This document shows, piece by piece, positions 39,038 through 47,822 of a DNA stretch of 64,000 nucleotides. Position numbers and translations under genes: made by a program. Under the pieces are notes generated by a model. That model saw nothing but the letters and a program-made list of their open reading frames with translations, was not told the DNA's origin and ran no database searches. Within the stretch, counting starts at the first letter, position 1. Each line of letters begins with the position of its first letter. The DNA is taken from NCBI RefSeq assembly GCF_003049725.1, contig NZ_QAGM01000013.1:1-64000 (forward strand), given 5' to 3'. Source of the stretch: Oceanimonas marisflavi (lineage in GTDB: Bacteria > Pseudomonadota > Gammaproteobacteria > Enterobacterales > Aeromonadaceae).

Positions 39038-39439
39038 ATGAACAACACGCACAGCAAGGTGATTGGCTATATATTGTGGATCTTCGGGTTCATGGGCGCT
39101 CACCGCTTTTATTATGGCCGCCCCGTCAGCGGCACCATTTACTTCTTTACCCTTGGCCTGTTCTTTATCGGCTGGATTGTGGATCTGTTTCTGATCCCGT
39201 CTCTGGATCGCGCCGCCGACCAGCGTTACGCCACCGGCCCCAAGGACTACAGCCTGACCTGGATACTGATGACCTTTCTTGGCTTCTTTGGTCTGCACCG
39301 GCTTTATATGGGCAAGTGGATCACCGCCATTATCTGGTTCCTCACCGGCGGCCTGTTCCTGATCGGCTATCTCTACGATTACTGTACCCTTAACACCCAG
39401 ATTGACGAGGTTAACCGCCGTTCCCGGCGTTTTGGCTGA
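39038..39439 (+). CDS. Protein with two tandem TM2 domains
   Basis: Small membrane protein of unknown function, 133 residues. It contains two copies of the TM2 motif: FGFMGAHRFYYGRPVSGTI followed by a hydrophobic hairpin ending in D in IGWIVDLFLIP, and FLGFFGLHRLYMGKWITAII followed by LIGYLYDYC. Each copy has the G-x-H-R-(F/L)-Y-x-G signature and a closing Asp, giving about four membrane segments. Its cytoplasmic tail ends in basic residues. It is convergent with a TetR gene. Confidence 0.82.
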   Translation: MNNTHSKVIGYILWIFGFMGAHRFYYGRPVSGTIYFFTLGLFFIGWIVDLFLIPSLDRAADQRYATGPKDYSLTWILMTFLGFFGLHRLYMGKWITAIIWFLTGGLFLIGYLYDYCTLNTQIDEVNRRSRRFG

Positions 39440-39445
39440 GCAGAG

Positions 39446-40015
39446 TCAGGTCGCCATCAGCCGCAGGGCGAGTGCCCAGGCCTGCAGGGCGGCGGTTTTG
39501 TCGCCCTGCACCTGTGCCTGCACGATGGCACCTTCCTTCAGCAGGCTCAGGGTCTGTGCCTGCTGCGCCGCCGCCCCTTCCTTCAGACCTGCCTTCATTA
39601 AACAGGATGTGAGCATTCGTGCGACCGCCGCCTTGTGTTGCGCACACTGCCGGTGCAGCTCATGTTCTGGGTCGCCATATTCGGCGCAGGTATTAATAAA
39701 AAAGCAGCCGTGAAACGGGGTCAGCTCGTGTTCACGGTCGTTGATCCAGTCGTCCAGAGCGGTAAACAGGGCCTCAATCACGCCCTCAGGGCCGGGCTCA
39801 CGCCGCTCCAGGCGCCCCTCTAACCATTCCAGAAATGCGCTATCCCGGTAGGCAATCACGGCGGCTACCAGTGCCTCCTTGCCGGAAAAGTGGTGATACA
39901 GGGTTTTTTTGGCCACCCCCGACTCCTGCAGTATCTGATTGATGCCCACGGCATGAATGCCCTGCCGGTAGAACAGGTCAAAGGCGGTGGTTACGAGCTG
40001 CTGGCGTTTATCCAT
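39446..40015 (-). CDS. TetR/AcrR-family repressor
   Basis: 189-residue repressor with an N-terminal HTH (VTTAFDLFYRQGIHAVGINQ, then ILQESGVAKKTLYHHFSGKE) and a ligand domain with a CFFINTCAEY segment and Cys residues that could sense thiol-reactive compounds. It diverges from the HPP-family gene with two identical-arm palindromes between them, so it most likely represses itself and that gene. The inducer is unknown. Confidence 0.85.
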   Translation of the reverse strand: MDKRQQLVTTAFDLFYRQGIHAVGINQILQESGVAKKTLYHHFSGKEALVAAVIAYRDSAFLEWLEGRLERREPGPEGVIEALFTALDDWINDREHELTPFHGCFFINTCAEYGDPEHELHRQCAQHKAAVARMLTSCLMKAGLKEGAAAQQAQTLSLLKEGAIVQAQVQGDKTAALQAWALALRLMAT

Positions 40016-40050
40016 AAGGTTCTCCTGTTGCTGAGGCCATATTGACAGGG

Positions 40051-40068
40051 GTAGACCAATCTGTCTAC
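40051..40068. promoter_or_regulatory. TetR operator candidate 1
   Basis: GTAGACCAATCTGTCTAC: GTAGAC-N6-GTCTAC, perfect 6-bp arms, 35 bases upstream of the TetR start codon. Confidence 0.7.
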
Positions 40069-40079
40069 ATTGAGTGCGT

Positions 40080-40097
40080 GTAGACAGGTCGGTCTAC
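40080..40097. promoter_or_regulatory. TetR operator candidate 2
   Basis: GTAGACAGGTCGGTCTAC: the same GTAGAC-N6-GTCTAC arms, centred 29 bases from candidate 1 and 23 bases before the HPP-family start, so it could block that promoter. Confidence 0.7.
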
Positions 40098-40120
40098 TTT
40101 CTGAATAAGGGACAGTGAAA

Positions 40121-40609
40121 ATGAAAAACAGTGAGAATGGTCTGGTTCGGTTAATGGAGCGTTATTCGGCGCTGGTAGCGGGGCTGGGAGCCATGTTGTG
40201 CATTACCACCCTGGCCGGGCTGGATGGGTTGCAGTCCAGCGGGCTGTGGCTGATGGCACCTTTTGGCGCCACCATGGTGATCCTGTTCGGGCTGCCCGAC
40301 AGCCCCCTGGCCCAGCCCCGGAACATTTTCCTTGGTCATCTGCTCACCACCCTGGTGGGATTACTCGTGCTGAACAGTCTCGGCGTGCAGCCCTGGTCAC
40401 TGGGACTGGCGGTGGGTCTGGCGGTCAGCCTGATGCTGCTGACCGGCACCACCCATCCACCGGCGGGGGCCAATCCGCTGATCGTGATGCTGAGCGGCCA
40501 GGACTGGGACTTTCTGTGGTCGCCGGTGGCGCTGGGAGCGGGGTTGATCATAGTAAGCGGCCTGGTGTTTCACCGCAGCACCGGCCGGCGTTATCCCGTG
40601 CGCTGGTAA
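40121..40609 (+). CDS. HPP-family integral membrane protein
   Basis: 162-residue membrane protein with four hydrophobic segments and the family-naming motif in TTHPPAGANPLIVML, plus APFGATMVILFGLPDSPLAQPRN and FLGHLLTTLVG. HPP proteins in plants and cyanobacteria have been linked to nitrite transport; in bacteria the role is not settled. ATG at 40121 is preferred to GTG 40115, which would lie too near the AAGGGA site. It appears to be the target of the divergent TetR repressor. Confidence 0.8.
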   Translation: MKNSENGLVRLMERYSALVAGLGAMLCITTLAGLDGLQSSGLWLMAPFGATMVILFGLPDSPLAQPRNIFLGHLLTTLVGLLVLNSLGVQPWSLGLAVGLAVSLMLLTGTTHPPAGANPLIVMLSGQDWDFLWSPVALGAGLIIVSGLVFHRSTGRRYPVRW

Positions 40610-40619
40610 TACAGGCGCT

Positions 40620-41777
40620 TCATGTCAGTAATCCGGCTTTTTTGAGCCGGGTTACCCAGGCCGGGCGCCTGGTATGCTGCTGTTGCAGCCTTTCCAGAGC
40701 CTGCCTGAATTCTTTCTGTCTTCCGGCCTGCGCCAGTGCCTCTGCCAGGGATTTGGCCAGCTCCAGCGCCCGATCATAGCTGCGGCCCGAACCCTGCTTG
40801 AGCTCGGTATCCATTTCCTGCCAGATTTGGTCTGCGTTTGCCGCCACTCCGGCAAGGTATTTCTTTCGCTCGGCCAGACGCCTGGCTTCTGCCTTGGCCT
40901 GGGCGCGCCGTTCACGCTCAAGGCGCTGTTCGCGAGCGGCAGCATAACCGGTGGCGATATCTGCCAGAGTTCGACGGGCAGAGGGAGCCGGCTGGGTGCT
41001 GTGTTGCCGGTGCCAGTCCAGAAAACGCCGGTTCAGGCTGCTTTCCGCCTCCATGGTGCGGCCTTCCAGCAGCAGGCGGGCGGTGGTTCTGAGCTCGGCC
41101 GGTGATTGCTGTTCCAGCCAGACGTTGTGGTCTGCTGCTGCATGGGTGGTTTCGGTCGGGCTGCTGGCCGCTGCGGCCTGCAGCCAGTCGGGATCGATCT
41201 CCAGAAACTCCACCAGTGCCTGCTGGGCAGGGGTGAGCGTCGCCAGGCCGGGCGGCAGAGGCGGTTCAATGTCTTCGTCATTCAGCTCCTGGGCGCAGAG
41301 CCGGGCCAACCAGCCCAGATACAGGGGACGGGTGTCTCCTCGTAGCAGTTCCTGCCGCAGGGGCAGCAGCCGGCTCAGCCAGCCGGGGCCATCCTCATGA
41401 GTCCAGAATCGGTCGTGTTCGCCTTCCTCATCGCTGAAGTGCCAGGTCAAAATGCAGTGTTGACCAGCAGCGGAAGCCTCAAACACATCGGATCCGGCAG
41501 GCTGCAGACAGGCGTCCAGCATGGCCTGGTCCAGGCAGCTTGCCGGGAGTTTCAGCATCAGCAGGCAATGCCCCCAGCTGGCGGAGTAGACATGGGCATC
41601 AAAGTAATGCCGCATCCACTCCAGGGGCTCTCCACTGAGATCGCCCCAGTTGTATTCGTTGATAAAGCTGTTGCAGGTAATGGTGGCCCGGCTCGAACGG
41701 GCACGCAGTTCACTCTGTTGCCGGGCGGTCAGTGGCTGATCGACGGCGGTAAATTCGTAGTACTGATATTCACTCAT
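40620..41777 (-). CDS. Conserved protein of unknown function (MSEYQYYEF type)
   Basis: 385 residues, no function known to me. The N-terminus MSEYQYYEFTAVDQPLTARQ and the following SSRATITCNSFINEYNWGDL resemble a widespread uncharacterised family whose members start with this same phrase. The middle has LAALTPAQ-like segments (PGLATLTPAQQALVEFLEID) and the C-terminal third (about 260-370) is rich in Arg, Ala, Glu and Gln and probably forms long helices or a coiled coil (REQRLERERRAQAKAEARRL). No signal peptide or membrane helix is seen. From memory, relatives are often beside SWIM zinc-finger genes; none is present here. Confidence 0.7.
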   Translation of the reverse strand: MSEYQYYEFTAVDQPLTARQQSELRARSSRATITCNSFINEYNWGDLSGEPLEWMRHYFDAHVYSASWGHCLLMLKLPASCLDQAMLDACLQPAGSDVFEASAAGQHCILTWHFSDEEGEHDRFWTHEDGPGWLSRLLPLRQELLRGDTRPLYLGWLARLCAQELNDEDIEPPLPPGLATLTPAQQALVEFLEIDPDWLQAAAASSPTETTHAAADHNVWLEQQSPAELRTTARLLLEGRTMEAESSLNRRFLDWHRQHSTQPAPSARRTLADIATGYAAAREQRLERERRAQAKAEARRLAERKKYLAGVAANADQIWQEMDTELKQGSGRSYDRALELAKSLAEALAQAGRQKEFRQALERLQQQHTRRPAWVTRLKKAGLLT

Positions 41778-41911
41778 GATGTTGGGCTGGTTTGAAAAAG
41801 GATCTGTTAGTCAAGCATTGTGCTAACGAAACTGGATTGTGTCCAACCGTCACTGCTGCCTCCTTTTACATAACCCCTTAGCGCCCTATTATTTAGGGTT
41901 TTTATCTACTT

Positions 41912-41941
41912 TTGTCGTATTTTTACGCAAGATTCTATAAA
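41912..41941 (+). promoter_or_regulatory. Candidate sigma-70 promoter for the monooxygenase gene
   Basis: TTGTCG (41912-41917), an 18-base spacer and TATAAA (41936-41941), in an AT-rich stretch about 55 bases before the GTG start. A small hairpin with five T residues (41884-41903) lies just upstream of the promoter and may insulate it. Confidence 0.45.
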
Positions 41942-41995
41942 TACATGAATAATTCCTTTAGTATCGCAAGGTTTTTACAACAAGGGAGTTAATGT

Positions 41996-43378
41996 GTGAG
42001 CAAGCAAAAAATCGCGATTTTGGGCGCCGGCCCCAGTGGCCTGGCACAGTTGAGAGCGTTTGAAGCAGCTCGCAAGGCAGGCGTTCAGGACCTGCCGGAA
42101 ATCGTTTGTTTTGAAAAGCAAAGTGACATCGGTGGCATGTGGAACTACACATGGCGCACGGGTTTAGATAAAAATGGCGAGCCAGTTCATGGCAGCATGT
42201 ATCGGTATCTGTGGTCCAACGGCCCGAAGGAATGTCTGGAGTTTGCCGATTACTCCTTTGACGAGCACTTCGGTCGTGCCATTCCCTCCTATCCGCCGCG
42301 TGCCGTGCTGAAAGACTACATCATGGGTCGTATCGACAAGCAGGCCATTTCTAAATACATCCGTTTTGAGTGCCCGGTGCGCTGGGTAAGCCATGACGAC
42401 AGCACCGGCAAGTTCACCGTGACCGTGATGAACCACAAGACCGGTCAGCAGGAAACCGACGAGTTTGACTATGTGGTGGTGGCCACCGGTCACTTTTCCA
42501 CTCCCAACATGCCGTACTTTGAAGGGGTGGAGCAGTTTCCGGGCCGGGTACTGCATGCCCATGACTTCCGTGACGCGCTGGAATTCAAGGACAAGAACGT
42601 GCTGCTGGTGGGTGCCAGCTACTCGGCGGAAGACATCGGCTCCCAGTGCTACAAGTACGGTGCCAAATCGGTGACCATCAGCTATCGCAGCAACCCGCTG
42701 GGCTTTGACTGGCCCGAAGGCATGGAAGAAAAGCCGCTGCTGGCACACTTTGACGGCAACACCGGCTACTTTGCCGACGGCTCCAGCAAGGAGTTCGACG
42801 CCATTATCATGTGCACCGGCTACCTGTTCCACTTCCCGTTCCTGCCGGACGCGCTGCGGCTGCAGACCCACAACTGCCTGTACCCGGACAACCTGTACAA
42901 GGGCATTTTCTTCCAGAACAACCCGAAGCTGATTTATCTGGGCATGCAGGATCAGTATTTCACCTTCAACATGTTCGACGCCCAGGCCTGGTATGCCCGC
43001 GACGTCATCATGGGCAAGATCACCCTGCCGGATGCGGACGAGCGCCGCAACGACATGCAGCACTGGCTGGATCGTCATGCGCAGCTGGGTGGCTGCTGCG
43101 ACTCCATCGACTTCCAGGCCAGCTACATTCGCGATCTGCTCGGCCCCACCGATTACCCCGAGTTCAAGGTGGAAGAACAGGCGGCGTTGTTGAAGGAATG
43201 GCAGCAGGACAAGCAGGCCGGCATCATTAGCTTCCGCGAGAAGTGCTACCGCTCTACCGTGACCGGCACCATGGCCACCCGCTTGCCGGGCACCTGGCTG
43301 GACATCAAGGACGACTCGCTGGAAAGCTTTATGTCCCTCGACTTTATCGAGAACAAGAGTTTCGACAAGGTTGATTGA
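41996..43378 (+). CDS. tmm: Trimethylamine monooxygenase (flavin-containing)
   Basis: NADPH- and FAD-dependent enzyme oxidising trimethylamine to trimethylamine N-oxide, found in marine bacteria. The 460-residue protein has the FAD motif ILGAGPSG, the FMO signature in FPGRVLHAHDF, the NADPH motif LLVGASYSAEDIG, and long stretches that match bacterial Tmm (RYLWSNGPKECLEFADYSF; YLGMQDQYFTFNMFDAQAWY). The frame has no suitable ATG; it starts at GTG 41996, seven bases after GGAG. A terminator follows. The assignment rests on remembered Tmm sequences; a related FMO acting on other amines or sulfides is possible. Confidence 0.85.
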   Translation: MSKQKIAILGAGPSGLAQLRAFEAARKAGVQDLPEIVCFEKQSDIGGMWNYTWRTGLDKNGEPVHGSMYRYLWSNGPKECLEFADYSFDEHFGRAIPSYPPRAVLKDYIMGRIDKQAISKYIRFECPVRWVSHDDSTGKFTVTVMNHKTGQQETDEFDYVVVATGHFSTPNMPYFEGVEQFPGRVLHAHDFRDALEFKDKNVLLVGASYSAEDIGSQCYKYGAKSVTISYRSNPLGFDWPEGMEEKPLLAHFDGNTGYFADGSSKEFDAIIMCTGYLFHFPFLPDALRLQTHNCLYPDNLYKGIFFQNNPKLIYLGMQDQYFTFNMFDAQAWYARDVIMGKITLPDADERRNDMQHWLDRHAQLGGCCDSIDFQASYIRDLLGPTDYPEFKVEEQAALLKEWQQDKQAGIISFREKCYRSTVTGTMATRLPGTWLDIKDDSLESFMSLDFIENKSFDKVD

Positions 43379-43461
43379 TACCGCCGCGGCTAATATGTAG
43401 CTGCCGCTTTAGCCGGCAGAGCCTGTGCAACAGGCTGTGAATGCATCACTGTCTGCTATTT

Positions 43462-43492
43462 CGCGCCAACTAAAGTGGCGCCTACAGCTTGC
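43462..43492. repeat. Short REP-like palindrome downstream of tmm
   Basis: GCGCCAACTAAAGTGGCGC, a hairpin-forming unit followed by CTACAG, in the gap between tmm and its terminator. The stem GCGCCA/TGGCGC is perfect. It is of the same type as short intergenic repeats common in this group of bacteria. Confidence 0.45.
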
Positions 43493-43516
43493 CGGCGTGA
43501 CCGGTATTGAGAATAG

Positions 43517-43544
43517 AAAGCCCGCTTTATCAAGCGGGCTTTTT
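43517..43544. terminator. Intrinsic terminator between tmm and pxpC
   Basis: AAAGCCCGCTT / AAGCGGGCTTT with five T residues after it on the plus strand and A residues before it, so it can serve both convergent genes. Confidence 0.8.
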
Positions 43545-43550
43545 GGTTGC

Positions 43551-44471
43551 TTAAAACTGCGCTCTGAACTTCCGATACTCTCGCTGAGCCTCACTGGCGG
43601 TGGTAACTGTCAGCCGCAGCGACTGGCCCGGGCGGCACTGGGCCAGCTGAGCGCAGGACAGGGGGGTGAGGGTACCCAGGCGCGGATAACCGCCAATGGT
43701 CTGGCGGTCATTGAGCAGAACGATGGGCTGGCCGTCCGGCGGCACCTGCACCGCGCCCAGGGTCAGGCCTTCCGAGACAAGTGAATCCATGTTGCACTGC
43801 AACAAGGATCCTTTAAGCCGGATCCCCATGCGATCCGATCGAGGATCCACGGTCCACGGGCGGCTCAGGGCCTTGATCAGGCTCTGATCCTCAAAATGAC
43901 GGAACTGGGCGCCGGGGATCAGTGCCAGCACCGGCTCGTCCTGATAATGCCGCCTCTCCCTCTCGGGCAGGGAATGGTTTGAGCCAGCATTCTGTGTGGC
44001 CCTGTCAAACCTCAGCTCGTCACCGGCCGCCAGCGGGCTGCCATCGCCCTTGTGACCGCCCAGACCATCCCGCACCACGCAGGCGGTGCTGCCCAGCACC
44101 TCGGGAGCAATAAAGCCGCCGGCCACCGCCAGATAGGCGCGAACCCCGCTGCGGGACATGCCCAGGGCAAGGGTCTCACCGGGTTCCAGGGTAAACGATT
44201 GCCAGTGGGGCAGGGGCCGGCCATTCACCCGCGCCTGCATATCGGCACCACAGAGCGCCAGCCGGCAGGGTTGCTGTGCGGTAAGTGTGAGCCCCCCAAG
44301 GGTGATTTCCAGCGCCGTGGCGCCCCAGCCATTGCCCACCAGCCAGTTGGCCCAGGCCCAGGCGTGCAGGTCTGTCGGTCCCCCTTGAGCCACCCCCAGA
44401 TGCCGCACACCAAAACGGCCGGCATCCTGCAGGGTACTGAGGGGGCCGGGCTTTTCAATCAGCAGACTCAT
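43551..44471 (-). CDS. pxpC: 5-oxoprolinase subunit C (KipA-like)
   Basis: Part of the ATP-dependent PxpABC 5-oxoprolinase, which opens pyroglutamate to glutamate. The 306-residue protein starts [19 protein letters not shown], the standard KipA beginning, and includes FGVRHLGVAQGGPTDLHAWA and GAVQVPPDGQPIVLLNDRQT, IGGYPRLGTL. Its start overlaps the pxpB stop. Older annotation calls this family biotin-dependent carboxyltransferase or allophanate hydrolase subunit 2, but the pxpABC arrangement argues for oxoprolinase. Confidence 0.9.
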   Translation of the reverse strand: MSLLIEKPGPLSTLQDAGRFGVRHLGVAQGGPTDLHAWAWANWLVGNGWGATALEITLGGLTLTAQQPCRLALCGADMQARVNGRPLPHWQSFTLEPGETLALGMSRSGVRAYLAVAGGFIAPEVLGSTACVVRDGLGGHKGDGSPLAAGDELRFDRATQNAGSNHSLPERERRHYQDEPVLALIPGAQFRHFEDQSLIKALSRPWTVDPRSDRMGIRLKGSLLQCNMDSLVSEGLTLGAVQVPPDGQPIVLLNDRQTIGGYPRLGTLTPLSCAQLAQCRPGQSLRLTVTTASEAQREYRKFRAQF

Positions 44472-45172
44472 GGCGCCTCCATGGGGCTGGCGTCGCCCCC
44501 CAGCCGTTCAAATTCGGCCTTGCTCACCGGCTCAAAGCGCACGCGATCGCCCACCCGCAGCAGGCTTAAACTGCGGCTGGCGGGGTCAAACAGCCTGGCC
44601 GGAGTACGCCCCAGCAGGTTCCAGCCGCCCGGGGTGGTGCGGGGGTAGGCGGCGGTCTGGCGGCCGGCCAGGGCCACGCTGCCGGCGGGCACGCTTGACC
44701 GGGGGCTGTCGTGCCGGGGCGTTTCAAGCTGCTCGGGCAGGGTGCCCATAAAGGCAAACCCGGGGGCAAACCCCAGGGCAAACACCCGGTAGGTGTGGCC
44801 GCTGTGCAGTTCAATGATTTGCTGTGTGTTCAGGCCGGTATGCTGTGCCAGCCGGGCCAGATCCGGCCCCACGCTGGGGTGATACCACACCGGCAGGGTT
44901 TTCACCGTATCTTGAGTGTTGTCTTCCAGCGGCTCCAGCTTTGCCAGCAATTTTTGCAGCAAGCGACCGGCCTCGGCGTGATCCAGGGTGAGCGGGTCAA
45001 ACTGCACCAGCAATGTGGTGTAGGACGGCACCAGATCCACTAGCTGGTCGCCAAAGGCCTGCTCGCAGTCCTGCACCAGGGCGGCGATCCAGTTCATGTT
45101 GGCTTCGTCGATGTCGTCGAACAGCCGCACCAGCCAGGCATCGAAGCCGGCGTTTTCCAGCCTGGGGTTCAT
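44468..45172 (-). CDS. pxpB: 5-oxoprolinase subunit B (KipI-like)
   Basis: 234-residue partner of PxpC. It shows the KipI features: [74 protein letters not shown] and [18 protein letters not shown]. The start at 45172 overlaps the pxpA stop as ATGA; the longer frame to 45244 lies inside pxpA and is rejected. Middle gene of the operon. Confidence 0.9.
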   Translation of the reverse strand: MNPRLENAGFDAWLVRLFDDIDEANMNWIAALVQDCEQAFGDQLVDLVPSYTTLLVQFDPLTLDHAEAGRLLQKLLAKLEPLEDNTQDTVKTLPVWYHPSVGPDLARLAQHTGLNTQQIIELHSGHTYRVFALGFAPGFAFMGTLPEQLETPRHDSPRSSVPAGSVALAGRQTAAYPRTTPGGWNLLGRTPARLFDPASRSLSLLRVGDRVRFEPVSKAEFERLGGDASPMEAP

Positions 45173-45915
45173 ACCGGGCCATCCAGCATGCGGCGAATGG
45201 CGGCCACGGCGGCAATGGACTCGGGATTGTCGCCGTGCACACACAGGGTATGGGCGCTGAGCCTGAGCGGGCTGCCGTCGATGGCGGTGAGCGGCTCACC
45301 GGCGGCAATGCGCCGGGCCTGCTCCACGATCACCTCGGGGGCATGGTGCACGGCGCCGGGCTGACTGCGGGGCACCAGAAAACCGGCGGCGTCGTAGGCG
45401 CGATCGGCAAAGGCCTCAAACCACAGGGTAACGCCATGCTGGTCGGCCAGTTCCTGCGCCGGCTGCGGATTGGCGGTGGCCATCAGCATCAGCGGCAGGC
45501 TGGTATCAAAAGCGGCCACGGCGCGCATAATGGCCGCCAGGATGGCCTGGTTTTTCATCATGTCGTTATAGAGGGCACCGTGGGGCTTAACGTAGTGCAC
45601 TCGTGTGCCCTCGGCCCGGCAAATGGCATGCAGTGCGCCCAGCTGGTAGAGCACCATATTTTCCACCTCGGCGGGTGAAGCGGCCAGGGAGCGGCGGCCA
45701 AAGCCCACCAGATCCGGGTAGGCGGGATGAGCGCCCACTTTTACCCCGTGAGACGACGCCAGTGCCACGGTGCGGCGCATGGTGTCGGGGTCGGCGGCGT
45801 GAAAGCCGCAGGCCACGTTGGCCAGGTCCACAAAGGGCATGACCGCCTCGTCCTGCCCCATGGTCCAGGGGCCGAAGCTTTCTCCCATGTCGGCGTTCAG
45901 CTGTAATTTGGCCAT
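45169..45915 (-). CDS. pxpA: 5-oxoprolinase subunit A (LamB/YcsF family)
   Basis: 248-residue first subunit of the PxpABC 5-oxoprolinase, starting [20 protein letters not shown] and carrying [39 protein letters not shown] and [12 protein letters not shown], all conserved in the family. It is first in the pxpA-pxpB-pxpC operon, whose ends overlap. Pyroglutamate recycling gives glutamate, linking it loosely to the hutG-gltS operon further on. Confidence 0.92.
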   Translation of the reverse strand: MAKLQLNADMGESFGPWTMGQDEAVMPFVDLANVACGFHAADPDTMRRTVALASSHGVKVGAHPAYPDLVGFGRRSLAASPAEVENMVLYQLGALHAICRAEGTRVHYVKPHGALYNDMMKNQAILAAIMRAVAAFDTSLPLMLMATANPQPAQELADQHGVTLWFEAFADRAYDAAGFLVPRSQPGAVHHAPEVIVEQARRIAAGEPLTAIDGSPLRLSAHTLCVHGDNPESIAAVAAIRRMLDGPV

Positions 45916-46245
45916 GATGTTTCGTTCCCTGAATAATGAATAAGTCCCATTTTACTGCGCCGGCGAAACCAGTGCATGAAAGACTATTGCCAGTGGACGG
46001 TTTCCGATTATGATATGCGCTCATTTTAACCAAGAGGTCCGGCCAAACGCCGGTGTACGATATGGACTGCTCGCGAAGTTGCTTGCAACACGCTGTTAAT
46101 CATTCATTTTCCTGCCTTTCCCCGCTTTTTCCGGCGTCCGCCGTTTTGTTCCGACCTGCTCGCTGCCGTGGCTATACTCACGTTGCCGGCCTGGCGCGCG
46201 TTGTTCGCTGATCCGCTAAACCACATTCTCTTAACGAGGTAAAAC

Positions 46246-47778
46246 ATGGAATTCCTGATGGATCCGTCTGTGTGGGCGGGTTTGCTGACACTGGTTATTC
46301 TTGAAATCGTACTGGGTATCGACAACCTGGTGTTTATCGCCATTCTGGTGAAAAAACTGCCGCCCCATCAGCGCGACCGGGCGCGGGTGATTGGCCTGAC
46401 CCTGGCGCTGGTCATGCGGCTGGGTCTGCTGAGCGTGGTGTCCTGGCTGGTAACGCTCACCACGCCGCTGGTGACCCTGGGTGAGTTCAGCTTCTCGGGC
46501 CGGGATCTCATTCTTATGGCCGGTGGTCTGTTCCTGCTGTTCAAGGCCACTTCAGAGCTGCACGAGCGGCTGGAAGGCAAAATGCACGAGGAGGAGACCA
46601 GCAACGTCTACGCCGGTTTTGGCGTGGTGATTGCCCAGATCCTGGTGCTGGATGCGGTGTTCTCGCTCGACTCCATTATTACCGCCGTGGGCATGGTGGA
46701 CAGCCTGGCGGTGATGATGATCGCCGTGGTGGCGGCCATGGTGGTGATGCTGGCGGCCTCCAAATCCCTCACCGACTTTGTGAACGCGCACCCCACGGTC
46801 GTGGTGCTGTGTCTGAGCTTCCTGCTGATGATCGGTTTCAGCCTGGTGGCGGAAGGCTTTGGTTTCCATATTCCCAAGGGCTATCTGTATGCGGCCATTG
46901 GCTTCTCTATTCTGATCGAGTTCTTTAACCAGCTGGCCCAGCGCAACAAGGTGCGACAGGAGGCTCACCGGCCCCTGCGTGAGCGCACCACAGACGCCAT
47001 TTTCCGGCTGATGGGCGGCAAGGAAAAAACCGAAGACGAGTCTGAGGAAACGCCCAAGCAAACCGAGCAGCAGGGCTTTGTGGAAGAAGAGCGCAACATG
47101 ATCAGCGGCGTGCTGTCGCTGGCCGAGCGCTCCATTCGCACCGTGATGACGCCCCGCTCCGACATTGTGTGGCTGGATGTGAACGACACCCGGGAAGAGC
47201 AGGTGGCGGAGCTGATGGCCTCGTCTCACAGCCAGTTTCCGGTGTGCGACGGCGAGCTCGACAACCTGCTGGGGGTGGTGCGCGCCAAGGATCTGATGGC
47301 CGGTCTGAAGGCGGGCAAAACCCTGGCCGAGCTGGCCGAAGGCGGCACTCCCATTATTGTGCCCGACAGCATCAGCGTGATCCGCCTGCTCAATGTGCTG
47401 CGCGACGCCCGCGGTAACATGGTGCTGGTGAACGACGAGTTCGGCACCGTACAAGGCCTGGTAACGCCTCACGATCTGCTGGAAGCCATTGTGGGTGAGT
47501 TTCTCGACGAAGACGAAGATCCGGAAGTGATCACCGAAGACAACGGCTGGCTGGTGAAGGGCAGCACGGATCTGCACTATCTGGAGCAGGTGCTGGCGCG
47601 CAAGGGACTGGTGGACCCGGACGACGAATACGCTACCCTGGCGGGCATGCTGCTGGCGCTGGCCGGCCAGCTGCCGGAAGCCGGCGCGGTGTTCGAGCAT
47701 GAAGATCTGCGCTTTGAGGTAACGGAAGTGGAAGACTTCCGCATCGCCCAAGTGCGTATTACCCCGCTGGCCGCCTGA
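46246..47778 (+). CDS. TerC-family membrane protein with CBS and CorC domains (YoaE/YegH type)
   Basis: 510-residue inner-membrane protein. The N-terminal 230 residues form seven helices of the TerC family ([40 protein letters not shown], with the paired Asp motif). Two CBS domains (about 300-420, [37 protein letters not shown]) and a C-terminal CorC/HlyC domain (about 430-505, [19 protein letters not shown]) follow. Family members are tied to metal (Mn) export or metalation of secreted proteins, but the exact role is open. The 330-base gap upstream has a -10-like TATACT at 46173 and a GC-rich hairpin near 46040; no metal riboswitch was recognised. Confidence 0.85.
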   Translation: MEFLMDPSVWAGLLTLVILEIVLGIDNLVFIAILVKKLPPHQRDRARVIGLTLALVMRLGLLSVVSWLVTLTTPLVTLGEFSFSGRDLILMAGGLFLLFKATSELHERLEGKMHEEETSNVYAGFGVVIAQILVLDAVFSLDSIITAVGMVDSLAVMMIAVVAAMVVMLAASKSLTDFVNAHPTVVVLCLSFLLMIGFSLVAEGFGFHIPKGYLYAAIGFSILIEFFNQLAQRNKVRQEAHRPLRERTTDAIFRLMGGKEKTEDESEETPKQTEQQGFVEEERNMISGVLSLAERSIRTVMTPRSDIVWLDVNDTREEQVAELMASSHSQFPVCDGELDNLLGVVRAKDLMAGLKAGKTLAELAEGGTPIIVPDSISVIRLLNVLRDARGNMVLVNDEFGTVQGLVTPHDLLEAIVGEFLDEDEDPEVITEDNGWLVKGSTDLHYLEQVLARKGLVDPDDEYATLAGMLLALAGQLPEAGAVFEHEDLRFEVTEVEDFRIAQVRITPLAA

Positions 47779-47795
47779 GCCGGCGGTTAATCAGC

Positions 47796-47822
47796 AAGGG
47801 AGCACGATGTGCTCCCTTTTTT
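47796..47822 (+). terminator. Intrinsic terminator after the TerC/CorC gene
   Basis: AAGGGAGCAC / GTGCTCCCTT around GAT (centre at about 47807) with six T residues. Confidence 0.85.

Noticed and set aside
41779-41995. Attenuator leader for tmm formed by the hairpin at 41884-41903
   Set aside because: The better promoter (TTGTCG-N18-TATAAA at 41912-41941) lies downstream of the hairpin, so the hairpin would not be in the tmm leader.
45916-46245. Mn riboswitch (yybP-ykoY) before the TerC-family gene
   Set aside because: Such a switch is known for some TerC-family genes, but its conserved core was not found here; only a GC hairpin and a -10-like box are visible.
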